64,000 bases of DNA from Hawksworthiomyces lignivorus (taxonomy: Eukaryota > Ascomycota > Sordariomycetes > Ophiostomatales > Ophiostomataceae): contig NTMA01000019.1 in the NCBI GenBank assembly GCA_002917075.1, positions 248,001-312,000 on the forward strand. Reading direction: 5' to 3'. Positions 45,423 through 55,583 of the stretch are shown one piece after another. A program made the translations under genes and the position numbers. The notes under the pieces are model-generated. The model ran no database searches and was not told where the DNA came from. It saw nothing but the letters and a program-made list of their open reading frames with translations. Position 1 is the first letter of the stretch. Each line of letters opens with the position of its first letter.

Positions 45423-46851
45423 CTAGGCGGCCTCTTCGCCGTAAAGAGCCGCAGCAGCGTCTACTGTGGCATCTGCAAACTGCGTAAATGTGCAATGCTG
45501 TGGCAGTTGGCCGTTGGTGATTGTTTCCCACCAGATCTGGCCTGCCTTCTCCCAGCTGTGTCCACCAAACGCCATGGCGGATAGGTAAAAAGCCTTGTTT
45601 GGGATTCCAGAGTATATGTGGGCACCCCCAAAATCCTCGGCGACCTCCTTGTACATTGCCATGTTGTCAATTTGGGGGTCTTTTCCCTAGAGGCCAAGAT
45701 GTTAGTCGGAGGAGAATAGACTAAGGATAATGGGGAGGCATTGGGTGTTGGGAGTACAAAACGAGGGTCATCATAGGCTGTGCCCGGAGCTTTTATGCTG
45801 CGCAGGGCGACGCCCTTGACATCTGGGAGGAGACAACCCTCTCCAATGAGCCAGTCCGCATCGGCGGCAGACTGGCCATCAACCCACTGCTTGATCATGA
45901 CGCCGAAGACGTCGGCAACATGTTCGTTGAGGGCACCAGATTGGCCTTGATAGAAGAGGGGCGTGGTGAAAAGAGCAACGCCATGGGTCATCTCGTGGCC
46001 GACTACGTCGATGCAGGCCGTAAAATTGCCAAGTAGTTCGCCGCCATCACCGTAGACCATCTGATGGCTGCTGGAATCCCACACTAGACTTCCTGTCAGC
46101 GCCACATGAAGCGCTAGAAGCCGCAATTAACAGCAAACTTACTTGCGTTGTCGAAATGCTGTCCGAAGTGGACGCTGCTGATGGCGTGCATGCCGCGGTT
46201 GTCGAGAGAGTGCTAGTCAAAAACAGACCCGTAGAAGTCAAGAACCTTACCACAGTTGTCGTAGGCATCATTAGCTTGGGAGTCATCCACGGGGGCCTGG
46301 GCCTCTTGGCGGAGAAGGACACCCGGCAGCTTTTTCCTGTCTTCCGTGTGCTCCGCCGAGAATATATCGCGTGAACCGTCTTGCGGCGCATGGGAGTCAG
46401 CTACATCGGGTGTCTTGACAGTGCTTCTGTCAATGTTGTCATTTCCATTCTTGATCTGCTCTTGCGCCCTCTCAAGCTGGACTAGGTTCTCACTTGCGCG
46501 CTGCTTCTCGCTAGTTTCAGTGTTTGATGACTTGATCAGCGCCTTGAACAGTGCAGTTGGGATGAAACAAGCGGCCCATGATCTGAGCTGTCCGTTCTTA
46601 TCATTCTTTTGTGTGGCTTGCTTCGACTCGCTGACCTCCTCCCTTTGTTCTATCTTTGCACTCTCATCCTTGTCCCTAGCACCTGTACCAGGACTCGGCG
46701 CGTCTGCATCCAAGGTCCCAGCTAATCCGTTCAACGCCATGCTCCGTGTGGCGGCGAGCCGGTAGGGCTCAGAATTTTCCATGCTCGCCGCGATGCCCCG
46801 AAGTAGGTGTGGAGACACGATACCACAGCAGTGAGCACACATGCTAGACAT
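45423..46851 (-). pseudogene. M4 metalloprotease, protealysin-like, with internal stop
   Basis: Reading complement(join(45423..45686, 45758..46083, 46143..46851)) gives 432 codons. The N-terminus (CGIVSPHLLRGIAAS) is the short PPL-type propeptide of protealysin-like M4 enzymes. The zinc site is HEMTH (codons 266-270) with the third ligand in GALNEHVADVFG (Glu290). YSGIPNKAFYLSAMAFGG and WEKAGQIWW complete the C-terminal domain. Introns of 59 nt (joining FDNA to MWDSSSHQMVYG) and 71 nt (joining DDPRF to GKDPQIDNM) splice in frame. A TAG at 46215-46213 falls inside a conserved block, between FYGSVFD and HSLDNRGMHAISSVHFG, and no intron can remove it in frame. A loosely conserved insertion of roughly 110 residues separates propeptide and catalytic domain. 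The fold is bacterial-like, which suggests old horizontal transfer. It is probably inactive unless the stop is read through or is an error. Confidence 0.82.
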
Positions 46852-47493
46852 GACGAGCTATTCGTTTAGGGGATTTGCTAAGAAATAACAATTTGTGACT
46901 AAGAATATTTAGAAATAATAAGGTTCTATCAATACTTTGAGAGGAGGTGATTTGATCGAAAGAGATAATGGTACTCTGTTTTGCTGTATGAAGCCATCGC
47001 CAGAGAGATGTCTCCACTGACGGGTTGTATAGCATCTACAGGACCAACAAGCACACTCGTGGCTTCCTCTGATTGAGATGAAGTAGAATGAACACATTCG
47101 TCAACAGAAAAATATCAACGGGAAGGAACGATTGAGCGTTGCATGTTAACCATACAACACGCAAAGAGAAAGTCCGTTTTAGGCGGTAACATGCATACCG
47201 TGATCGCATTGGTATGATCTAGAATAATATTGATTTAAACGAGAATCGAACTTCTGGTGGGCATGCAACATCTCTATAAACTGGTATATAAACAAAAGAA
47301 AAAAGACTTCAGTACCCTCGTCTCCTTTTTTTAGGCCCCCCAATATTTTCCCTCCTTCCTCATTACGTCGTCGCGGCCGTAGTCATTTCTCATAACAAAC
47401 CGCTGTTTCCAGCAGCTTGCTCCTCACAGCTGTGGCGCCGCCACGCGTGTTCACTTATTCACATTTTTTTGTTCATCTGTCGTCTTCCGTCCC
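46852..47493. other. Intergenic
   Basis: Upstream region of the protease and 3' side of the importin gene. A T-loop-like string near 47245-47255 does not fold into a tRNA. No gene supported. Confidence 0.45.
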
Positions 47494-50400
47494 CTATGCT
47501 GCCAGCTTCAGAAGCTCCTCCTGTCCGGCGAAGAGCTCTGGCCGTGCCTTGTACAGTAGCTGCACTGCCTGCTTGATCAACGGACGCGTCTCGGCATCGA
47601 GCTGGTCCTCAGGCGGCGAAAGAACCTGGGCAAACACAGACAGAAGGCGCGGGGTGAGCTCCTGGACCGTGGGCTCACTGTGCTCGTCTACATAGCGTGA
47701 GTTAGCAAGACAAGAAGAAGAAGTAGAATGCATCAAAGGCATTCTGCCACAGCACTAGAGAGGGATTCTTGAAAAACTTACACAGATGATAGATGCACGT
47801 GTAGATGGGCTTGTTCTCCTCGTAGTCCTCCTTCAGAGGCAGGCGCTCGACCACGGCCGGCAGGTAGTCGGCGATGGGCACGCGGTCTGGGTGCGCCGTG
47901 ATCAGGCGGCACACAGCGGCGCCGGCATTGTCGTAGAGGCGGAAGCCCTCCTCGGCGTCCATGGCGAGCAGGCGCTCCAGCTTCTCCAGGATGGTGGGGT
48001 AGGCAGCCAGGTAGGTCTTGCTGTCAGTGGACGAGGCGATGAGCTGGCCGATGCCAAAGGCGGCATTGCTCTTGGTCTCGCGGTCCTCGTCGCTGAGGCG
48101 GTGGACCAGCAGCTTGAGCAGCGACGAGGTGTAGGGCGTGACGGTGGAGCCCATGCTGCCAGTGCAGCTGGCGATGGTGCCGACGGCGGCGGAGCGCTCG
48201 TAGGACTCGTTGGAGCCGGCGCTCTTGATCAGGGGCTTCTCAAAGATCTTCCACAGCTCGCCAAAGGCCGGGCCGATGGCGGTGGCCAGGGCCGACACGA
48301 CGTCCATGGCCGTCTCGACGACGAGCCAGTCGTACTCGGAGTGCTCGCCCTCGATGGCGTTCTGGCCGTCGGCGTCGTTGCCGTCGTCGTCACCAACGTC
48401 CTGCTGGCTCGGGTGCGAGCGCGTGATGAGCTGCACCAGCACCGTGACGATCTCGTGGACGGCGTTCTCCTGGGCAATGATGGCAGGGCCGCACGTCTGC
48501 AGAGTAGCAGCGACGTTGCGGTTGATGTCGGTAACCACATCCCTAGCACGATGCAAGAATTATTAGCATCACGTATAAAACCAACATGTGCAAATCTCAA
48601 AATGAAGCCGCGGAAATGAAAAGGCAGAAAGCAAAGTCCATCAGAAAGTAGATAATTACGGTTTCGCAGCATCCGCCATAAGGCGTCTGAGTGAGCTGGG
48701 TATAACGCAAGGTGTTCATCATTTGGCGCAGAGGGGAAAGATAGGCAGCGGGGAAACAAGAGCGGTAGGGAAAAAAAAGGCATAGTAAGGTGAGAGGGGG
48801 GAGGGATAGACATACCGTTCGGCCTCTTCGAGCCAGAGCTCCAGCGTGGGCTTGGTGACCATCTCAGCCAGCTTGGCGAGGAGCGGGGTTGGGGGCTGCT
48901 TCGGGGGGAAGCCGGGCTCCCACTTGACGCCGGTGGACTCCTCGGTCAGCTGCCAGACGCGGGCGTAGGAGCGCCAGAGCATGCCCATGGCAGCCTTGCG
49001 GACGCCGCCGTAGTGGTGCTCCATCAGGCTGATGGCAATCTCGACGGCCTTCTCGAGGAACTCGGCCATCTCCTCCTCGCCGCAGGCGTTGGTGAGGATG
49101 TCGCCGAGGACCTCGATGGCGACCTCCTTCTCCTCGGACTCGCTGTCGATGCCGGCCCAGTCGTCGTCATCGTCGTCATCGTCGTCCATGAGGTCCTCGT
49201 CATCGTCGTCATCGTCCTCGTCGAGGTCCTGGATGCGGATCTTCTTGCCGCCGCTGCTGCCGGCAACGCCGCCGCCGGAGGCGATGATGGCCTTCTCCTC
49301 CTCGGTCAGCTTGATGACGATCTCCTCCTCGTCGCTGTCGAGGGCGTCGAGCAGGGCCTTGAGCACGCCGGGCAAGAAGGGCTTGAACTCGCGGCCGTAG
49401 ACCTTGGCCAGGTTGGCCCAGAAGATGAAGCTGCTCTCCTTGAGGCGGTCGTCGTCGAGGGCTAGGTTGGCCTCGCTCGCCTTCATGAGGTCGACGACAT
49501 AGGGCTGGAAGCGCTGGGCGCCGACGGCCAGGGCGACGCGGCCGATGGAGTCGAGCACGGCGCTGCGCAGCTGCAGCTCGTCGCGCTCCTCGTCGCTGCT
49601 GCCGGAGCCGGTGGGCGACGCCGCAGGCGCGGCCGGGTTGGTGACGTAGGCGCCCAGCGCCTGCATGCTCTTCTCAAAGTAGGGGGCGAACTTGTCGCCG
49701 AGCGACTCGGCGATGGCGCCGAGGGCGCTGGCGGCGGCGATCTTGACGCGGGCGTCCGGGTGGGCAAACAGCTGGCCGATGGGCTCGATCAGCTGCAGGG
49801 CGTACTGCTGCAGGACGTCGGCCTTGCTGGCCGACAGGCCGTTGGACAGGGCGTCAAAGGCGGCGCAGACGGCGCGCAGCACCTGGCCGTTCTTCTTGAG
49901 CACCTCCTCGTCGGCGGACGCAGCCATAGCGGCCTGCAGGTTCATGAGCAGCGCCGTCATGATGGCCTCGTGCTCGACGGCGATGTCCTCGGGCATCTCC
50001 TCGGCCAGGCCGGTCAGGCCGACGAGGGCGGCATGGCGCACGACGCCGTCGGGGTCGTTGAGTAGCTGCACGACGATGGGCAGGATGGTCTTGAGCTGGG
50101 TGTTGACAAAGTCGGGGGCGCCCTCGGCGCAGTTGCCCAGGGCCAGGATGCCGGCCTTGCGCAGGGCCGGGTCGGCCGAGGCGGCGTACTTGGGGAACTC
50201 GTCCAGCAGCGGCACCAGCACCTGGCGCGGCGGCAGCTCGCTGGCTAGGGCGTCCAGCAGGCTCAGGGCCAGGGAGCCCGGGGTCTCCTCGTCGGCGGAC
50301 TCGTCGTCGCCGATCTCGGTCAGGATCTGCATGCTCTTGACCACCAGCTGGGCGGCCATGTCGCGCATGGCCTGGATCTTGAGGCGGCGGTAGTGCACCG

Positions 50401-51434
50401 TCTGCGTCAAAAAGGACATGGCCTGCACGCGCACATCGTCGTCGGCCTCGCGGTTGGCGGCCAGGTCCAGCATGAACTGCACCAGGCTCTTGAGGTGGCT
50501 GCCGATAAAGGCCGGGCTGAAGACGAGGAACTGCTGCAGCACGTCAAAGACCTGCTGCACCTTGTCGTCGTCGACGCCGTCGACGGCCTGCTTCAGCACC
50601 ACGCCCATCTGCGGCACCAGGCTGCGCACGGCCCCGACGGCCTCCTCGTCCTCGTCCTCGTCGGCCTCGACCAGCACCAGCAGCGCGCCGATAGACATGA
50701 CCGTGTTGATCTGCACGTCGGCGCTCTGCGGGTCCTTGATCAGTTGCGCGAACAGCTCCAGCAGCTTGCGCACGTGGTCCTTGTAGATGACCGGGTTGGC
50801 CTCGAGCGTGCTGTAGATAATGTACGAGCCAATCTCGCGCTGCGACACGTCGCCCGCGTTGGTGGCCAGGGTGAAGAGCGCGGGCAGCAGCTCGGGCCAC
50901 TCGCCGTCGTCAAAGTCAAACGTGGCGATGGCGGCCACCAGGTGCGCGTCCGAGTGGCGGCACTTGGCATTCTGCTCCTTCAGCGTGGCTTCCATCAGGT
51001 GTTTGCGCACAGCAGCCTTCTGCTCTGCCGTGGGCGTCTTCCAGTGCCGGGGCACGAGCCGGGCAGCCTGGACGGCGGCCTGCTGGCGAACGCCAACATC
51101 GCTGTGGGTGCAGACGATCTCGATGAGGAGGAGCAGAGACTCAGGGTGTGCGTAGTAGTTCTTCTGCAGCTCAGCCGTGATGGCCTTGATTCGGTTTGTG
51201 TCAGCTAGGGGGGAGGACAATATATGTTAGCCCATTGCACAAGAATCGACACGCAGACAGAGAATTGGGGAGAGAGAAAGCATGTGAATGAAAGAATAAG
51301 AGGAGAAAATGAGAAGCAGGCCAGGAGACGAGCAGATAGAGAGAGCAGAGAATCAAGGAGAGATGATGAAAAGAAGGGGTATACTCACGGATCTGGCTCT
51401 CTTGGAGCAGGCTGGCAAGCTTCTGGCCATCCAT
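47494..51434 (-). CDS. KAP123: Karyopherin/importin beta, Kap123 (importin-4) type
   Basis: Four exons, complement(join(47494..47687, 47782..48542, 48816..51204, 51389..51434)), 1129 aa, close to yeast Kap123. Introns of 184, 273 and 94 nt all keep frame: exon 1 MDGQKLASLLQESQI joins PDTNRIKAITAELQK; ELWLEEAER joins DVVTDINRNVAATLQ; IYHL joins YEHSEPTVQELTP. The whole chain is HEAT repeats (for example RQQAAVQAARLVPRHW; LRKAGILALGNCAEG; RVKIAAASALGAIAES). A strongly acidic loop (DEDDDDDDEDLMDDDDDDDD, 49159-49224) is typical of the Kap123/importin-4 group. It imports ribosomal proteins and histones through nuclear pores under Ran control. Confidence 0.94.
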
Positions 51435-52997
51435 GGTGATGGCTGTTTTTTTATGGAAAGAATGGACAAAAACGAAAGGAAGAACAGAAGAAGAGAAAAA
51501 GGAAAAGAAAAAGAAAATAAATAAAGTGTGAAAGAGTCGCTACCAGCGACGCGGTGGGAGAGGGTTTCGTCAACGCCCAAGACGAAATTTTTGGGTAGAA
51601 GAAAATATTCTGCCGGCTTAAAGAAGAGGAAAAAAAAAAATTTACCACCAGAAATTTGGCAGGGAACCGAAGAAAAAAAAAGGAAAAAAAGAAAAAAAAG
51701 AAATTACACTACGATAAGATAAGAGGACTGTTCCTGGCCAACCAGACCAACCACGACCCACAACACCCCACTTCGACCCTGGCGGGGTAAGTATTCGCTG
51801 GTGGCAGCGAAGATATACTGTGTACTGGTGGCTGAAGACCCTGCTATAGGCCTAACTATAGCTAGCTACCTGACGAGCCAACCAAGTGCAATTTATGCGC
51901 TGACTGACGCTGCATATTGGCATTGCTTACGGTATAAAACACCAATTAACTGATCTCTGGTGAGAATTGTGTGAAAGAGAGGGGGGCTGGCATGTATTAA
52001 TAGGTAATATGCAGAATTTCATCCTCCTGACTGCCATCTCTGCTCTCAGCCCACCTTCGTCGCATCCAGCAGGGACGAAGAAGATGTACAAATAATAAGG
52101 GAATGGAAAGGACAAAAGAAATGAAAGAAAAAAAAAGAAGAAAAAAGAGAAACGAAGAAGAAAAGAGAAAGAAAATGAGGACGAAAAGCAAGACAAATAC
52201 ATAATTAAGTAAGCGGATGAAGGAAACCATGAAGCTGCTTGTAGGTAAATACATGAGGAAGCAGAACCTCAAAAAGAGGCTTGGCGATCTCCCCTCGCTC
52301 TCCGGCTGTGGACACCCGCATCGGTGTCGGGCTTGGGGCAGGCCGACACCATTTTCTTCGTCTCCCATTACCATTCATTTTTTCATGGCTCTCTCCTCAT
52401 TTTCGCCAATATGCACGCCTCGGCCGGGGATCGATGGCGCCGTTGGTGTTGCGTTGCATTGTGCCACTGCTGACAGCATCCCCAGCCAGAAAATGGAGGC
52501 TTTTGAATGGCTGGCATCCAGGTGGTCCGGTGGCAGACTGCACGCCCCGTTGGTGCTCTGATGCGAGATGTGCATTCTTATCTTCCTTTTTGGCGATTCT
52601 GACATGAGCCTACGGAATGGCTGAGCCACACATCACACCGCGTTTCGCAGTTTGTGGTACGTACGTGTAATTTGCTGAGCCTTACTTCTGGTTTGCTGGT
52701 TGGGTTGAGAAGAGCCGTCTTCCCTTCCCTGTCATCCGTACGCATCCTTGTTCCATAAATAAGCCTGCGTCCAGGTCTCCTGCCCAGCCATTCCTGAGGA
52801 GCTCTCGATTTTTCTCTTCTTTTTTCTGCTCTTCTTCTGCTCTGCTAGTCTCTGCTGGTGTTCCTCTCAATGCCCGAAACCACGATGCAAAGACGATGAG
52901 TGTTCAGTAATCTACTGCGATCGATTGAACGAAGAAGACCCTGTATGTGATTCGAGAAGCAGCCGAGAAGCAGTCCACACGCAGTCGAAAAAACAGC
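51435..52997. other. Divergent spacer with purine-rich tracts
   Basis: This region holds the importin promoter and the leader of the membrane-protein gene. Plus-strand A/G-rich blocks lie at about 51465-51715 and 52090-52200 (GAAAAAGAA-type). No coding exon is convincing; an open frame at 52217-52561 has no motif. Confidence 0.45.
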
Positions 52998-53693
52998 ATG
53001 AATATTCTGAAATTGCCCACCTCCGCCGCGTCCGGACCGTGGGATGCTTCGCATACTCCGACCCCGACGGGCGCGGGGCCCTACCCGCCATGGGTGACGA
53101 ACGCTTTTCCCACATCCAACACCGTTGCCGGAAATGCCGGCGTAGGCGAGAACGGCGGCGGTGCCGGATACGTAACGACAGCCCACACCAGCACCAGCAC
53201 ACAATATCTCAGCGGCGGCCCGGGCCACGAGTTCGGAGAACCCCACCGAGCAGGCCTGTCGTCGGGCGCCATCGCAGGCGTCGCCATCGGCTCGGCTCTG
53301 GCGTTCTCCATCATGGCGGCGCTGGCCATCCTGCTCTGCATTCGCCGGCGCAGGCAGCGGCTCCAGCGCAACCACGACCTGTCGCACGAAGTGCCGCTGC
53401 GGAGCCCGAGCGAGGACGCCGGCCTGCACGACGCAGGCTTCGACGACGAAGACCTGCACCACGACCCGAGCCATCCGCACGGCGACAAGCCAGACGCCTT
53501 TGCCAAAGTTGTCCGCAGAGCGCCGTCTGCACATTTGGCGCCTGCGCGGTCCCCATCGGTGCGGCCGCCGTCCGTCCGACCACCGCCTGGCGACGCGCCG
53601 CCGTCCTACGAAGAGAGCCAGATGCACAACCCGCAGCGCAACTCGATCATGGCTGCATTCGGATCCATATCAGATGGCTTCCGCCGATACTGA
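52998..53693 (+). CDS. Single-pass membrane protein with PPxY tail
   Basis: The start at 52998 (MNILKLPTSAASG) gives 231 aa; the frame is open further upstream but has no ATG. The N-terminal 87 residues are Pro/Ser/Thr/Gly-rich and likely exposed (PTPTGAGPYPPWVT). One membrane segment (SSGAIAGVAIGSALAFSIMA then ALAILLCI, about 88-115) is followed by RRRRQR, which predicts a cytoplasmic C-terminus. There is no cleavable signal peptide. The tail is acidic then Pro/Arg-rich, with repeated SVRPP and a PPSY motif (201-204), a standard binding site for WW domains of Rsp5-type ubiquitin ligases. The layout resembles fungal wall-sensor or adaptor proteins. The family is not recognised. Confidence 0.75.
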   Translation: MNILKLPTSAASGPWDASHTPTPTGAGPYPPWVTNAFPTSNTVAGNAGVGENGGGAGYVTTAHTSTSTQYLSGGPGHEFGEPHRAGLSSGAIAGVAIGSALAFSIMAALAILLCIRRRRQRLQRNHDLSHEVPLRSPSEDAGLHDAGFDDEDLHHDPSHPHGDKPDAFAKVVRRAPSAHLAPARSPSVRPPSVRPPPGDAPPSYEESQMHNPQRNSIMAAFGSISDGFRRY

Positions 53694-54968
53694 GCACGCA
53701 AGAAGAGGCGCCGCTGCGCGGCGTCTGATCGAAACAGGGCATCCCGGGCCATCTCCTGCGGAGACCAATACAGCTACCCAAGCAGAGCGCCCAGACTGCT
53801 CTAGCCGGCCGGCTTCCCAGACGGAAATGTAAGCTGCCATTTCGAAGGAATACAGTTTAGCCATTCAGCAGTTGGCCACCACTGAGATGTGCTGACACGA
53901 AGGTTCTCGCATCAGGCCTCCCGCTTCGCATCGCTCGAAAGCAGTTCGGTCTCCGAGTTCCGTTCACCAAGCGAGTGATGAAAGCATGGCATCTACGACA
54001 GTCTCCAGCATTCAATCCCAAAACCAGATGCTATTTGCCATGGATATGGATATGGATATTTCGACACCGTGTATATTTTTTTGCAAAGCTGTGGCATAGA
54101 AATTGTACAGATCCAGGATCTGCTACAGCATATCATATTTGCGTGAGTACGGAGTTCCGGGCGGCGTATTCCCAATACAGGCTTGGGGGAGCGCCGCGGA
54201 GATAATTCAGTGTAATATGATTGGCTATTTGGTACTGCATATATGAACCACAAAACACAAAAGTCATCAAGGGAATCCTACCAAGGAATTGCAAGGGCTT
54301 ATTGAGGCGTCTTATCTTCTACAAGTTTATTTTTTATCATAAATATTGTCGAATCAAGTATTCTTTTTCAAAACGTGATTTATTTTTTTCATGCTTCAGA
54401 ACAACTCTCTTCTTTTTAACATGTCCCCAAGACAGCTAGCCAGCCGATCAATCCAAAAGCGTAGCAACCGTACTTTCACCGCAGTCGAATACAAACATGT
54501 CAATAGCCTAGTTTTCAATTCTATCCTCTCTGTCCATTAGAAATAGCCAACAAAGACATGACAGCCCCAGGAACGTGGAAATATGCTTTCGGCTGTTCAG
54601 TCTTGAATAGGTAGTGTTAGATGTTTGCTCAATCCGCCTGCTTGTCTTGCATGCTATTCCTAACCTATTATCTGCTTGTTAGACTCATGTAGCCTATAAT
54701 TCTGCTGTCTGCTGTCTTGACGTCCTAAAGAGGTATTGGTAAGACCTGAATCTGGAGGGTCGCAGCGGAATGGGCAGTTATCTAGTTTTCTCCCCAATTC
54801 CTACAATCCTACCGACGCTGCCAAGCAGGCTTCTACCACTGAACGACGGGTCTAGTGCTATACATTTTAAGATTCGTCTCACCACTGCGTGTTCTTTTGC
54901 TCGTTTGATTTTCTGTCTTACTTTTTTTTTCATCTCAACTCACGTATGAGATCGCTTTCTATATAATA
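53694..54968. other. Intergenic
   Basis: AT-rich spacer between two plus-strand genes; a GGATAT repeat occurs near 54042-54058. A T-rich leader precedes the next ATG. Nothing else seen. Confidence 0.45.
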
Positions 54969-55583
54969 ATGGCTCTCGCCCCTCTTTCATACTCGGAAGC
55001 GACAGGACAACCAACATCGCTTTATCTAGCCTCCCGTATACCGCCGCCGCAGCTTGATTCTCAGCCTGTCTCATCTGCAGATGCGGTACTGCTCACTTAT
55101 CTGCTTAATCTTCATTTAGCAGACACATCATCTCTCCCTTTCCCGTCACCCGAAGCTGCCTGGCTTGCCCGCGACGTCGACCACGACGATTGGGCCGCCT
55201 TAAACGAACAGCTCTCTTCAATTAACAAAACTGCGGATCCGAGCGACAAGGCTGCACGTCGGGCCCGCATCATCCACGAGTGTAATGCTTTCTTCTTTGA
55301 CGCGAGAGGTTGTCATATCGATATCCAAGACACCGAAGCCGAAATGCCTGCGGAACACGGAGTTGCTGCTGCGAGCCCCACCCCAGCCCCCGCCGACGTC
55401 ACGGCCCCCGCTGCCACCGGTCAGCCCTCTGCTATCACTCAAGCAGCTTCGTCTGACGTGAGCGGACTAGGATTTAGAGTGGGCAACTCGTTTTTTGGCA
55501 TCGGCATGGCTGAGAAGAACAACGGATACGGAATCAAGATTGGCGACCTGATCATCGGTGTGTCCACGCCGCAGAAGAAGTGA
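54969..55583 (+). CDS. Unknown 204-aa protein
   Basis: Single exon from MALAPLSYSEATGQ. The N-terminal two thirds look folded and helical (ADAVLLTYLLNLHLADTSS; WLARDVDHDDWAALNEQLSS; ARIIHECNAFFFDARG). An Ala/Pro/Thr linker (about 127-158) leads to a glycine-rich hydrophobic end, FRVGNSFFGIGMAEKNNGYG, then IKIGDLIIGV. There is no signal peptide. I do not recognise a family. Codon usage and C-rich coding bias contrast with the AT-rich flanks, which supports a real gene. Confidence 0.75.
   Translation: MALAPLSYSEATGQPTSLYLASRIPPPQLDSQPVSSADAVLLTYLLNLHLADTSSLPFPSPEAAWLARDVDHDDWAALNEQLSSINKTADPSDKAARRARIIHECNAFFFDARGCHIDIQDTEAEMPAEHGVAAASPTPAPADVTAPAATGQPSAITQAASSDVSGLGFRVGNSFFGIGMAEKNNGYGIKIGDLIIGVSTPQKK

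Noticed and set aside
46156..46374. 38-nt intron to remove the protease stop codon
   Set aside because: The GTAAGG...CTAG segment is too short, shifts the frame and would delete conserved residues.
47240..47260. tRNA on the minus strand suggested by AGTTCGATTCT
   Set aside because: T-stem pairing fails and no A box or acceptor stem was found.
47786..48619. 277-codon plus-strand frame over the importin gene
   Set aside because: It is antisense to HEAT repeats and spans a confirmed intron boundary of the real gene.
50393..51208. 271-codon plus-strand frame over the importin gene
   Set aside because: His/Leu/Asp/Val-rich translation, the usual shadow of a GC-rich gene on the other strand.
52217..52561. 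114-codon plus-strand frame in the importin upstream region
   Set aside because: No family signal, and the composition matches surrounding non-coding DNA.
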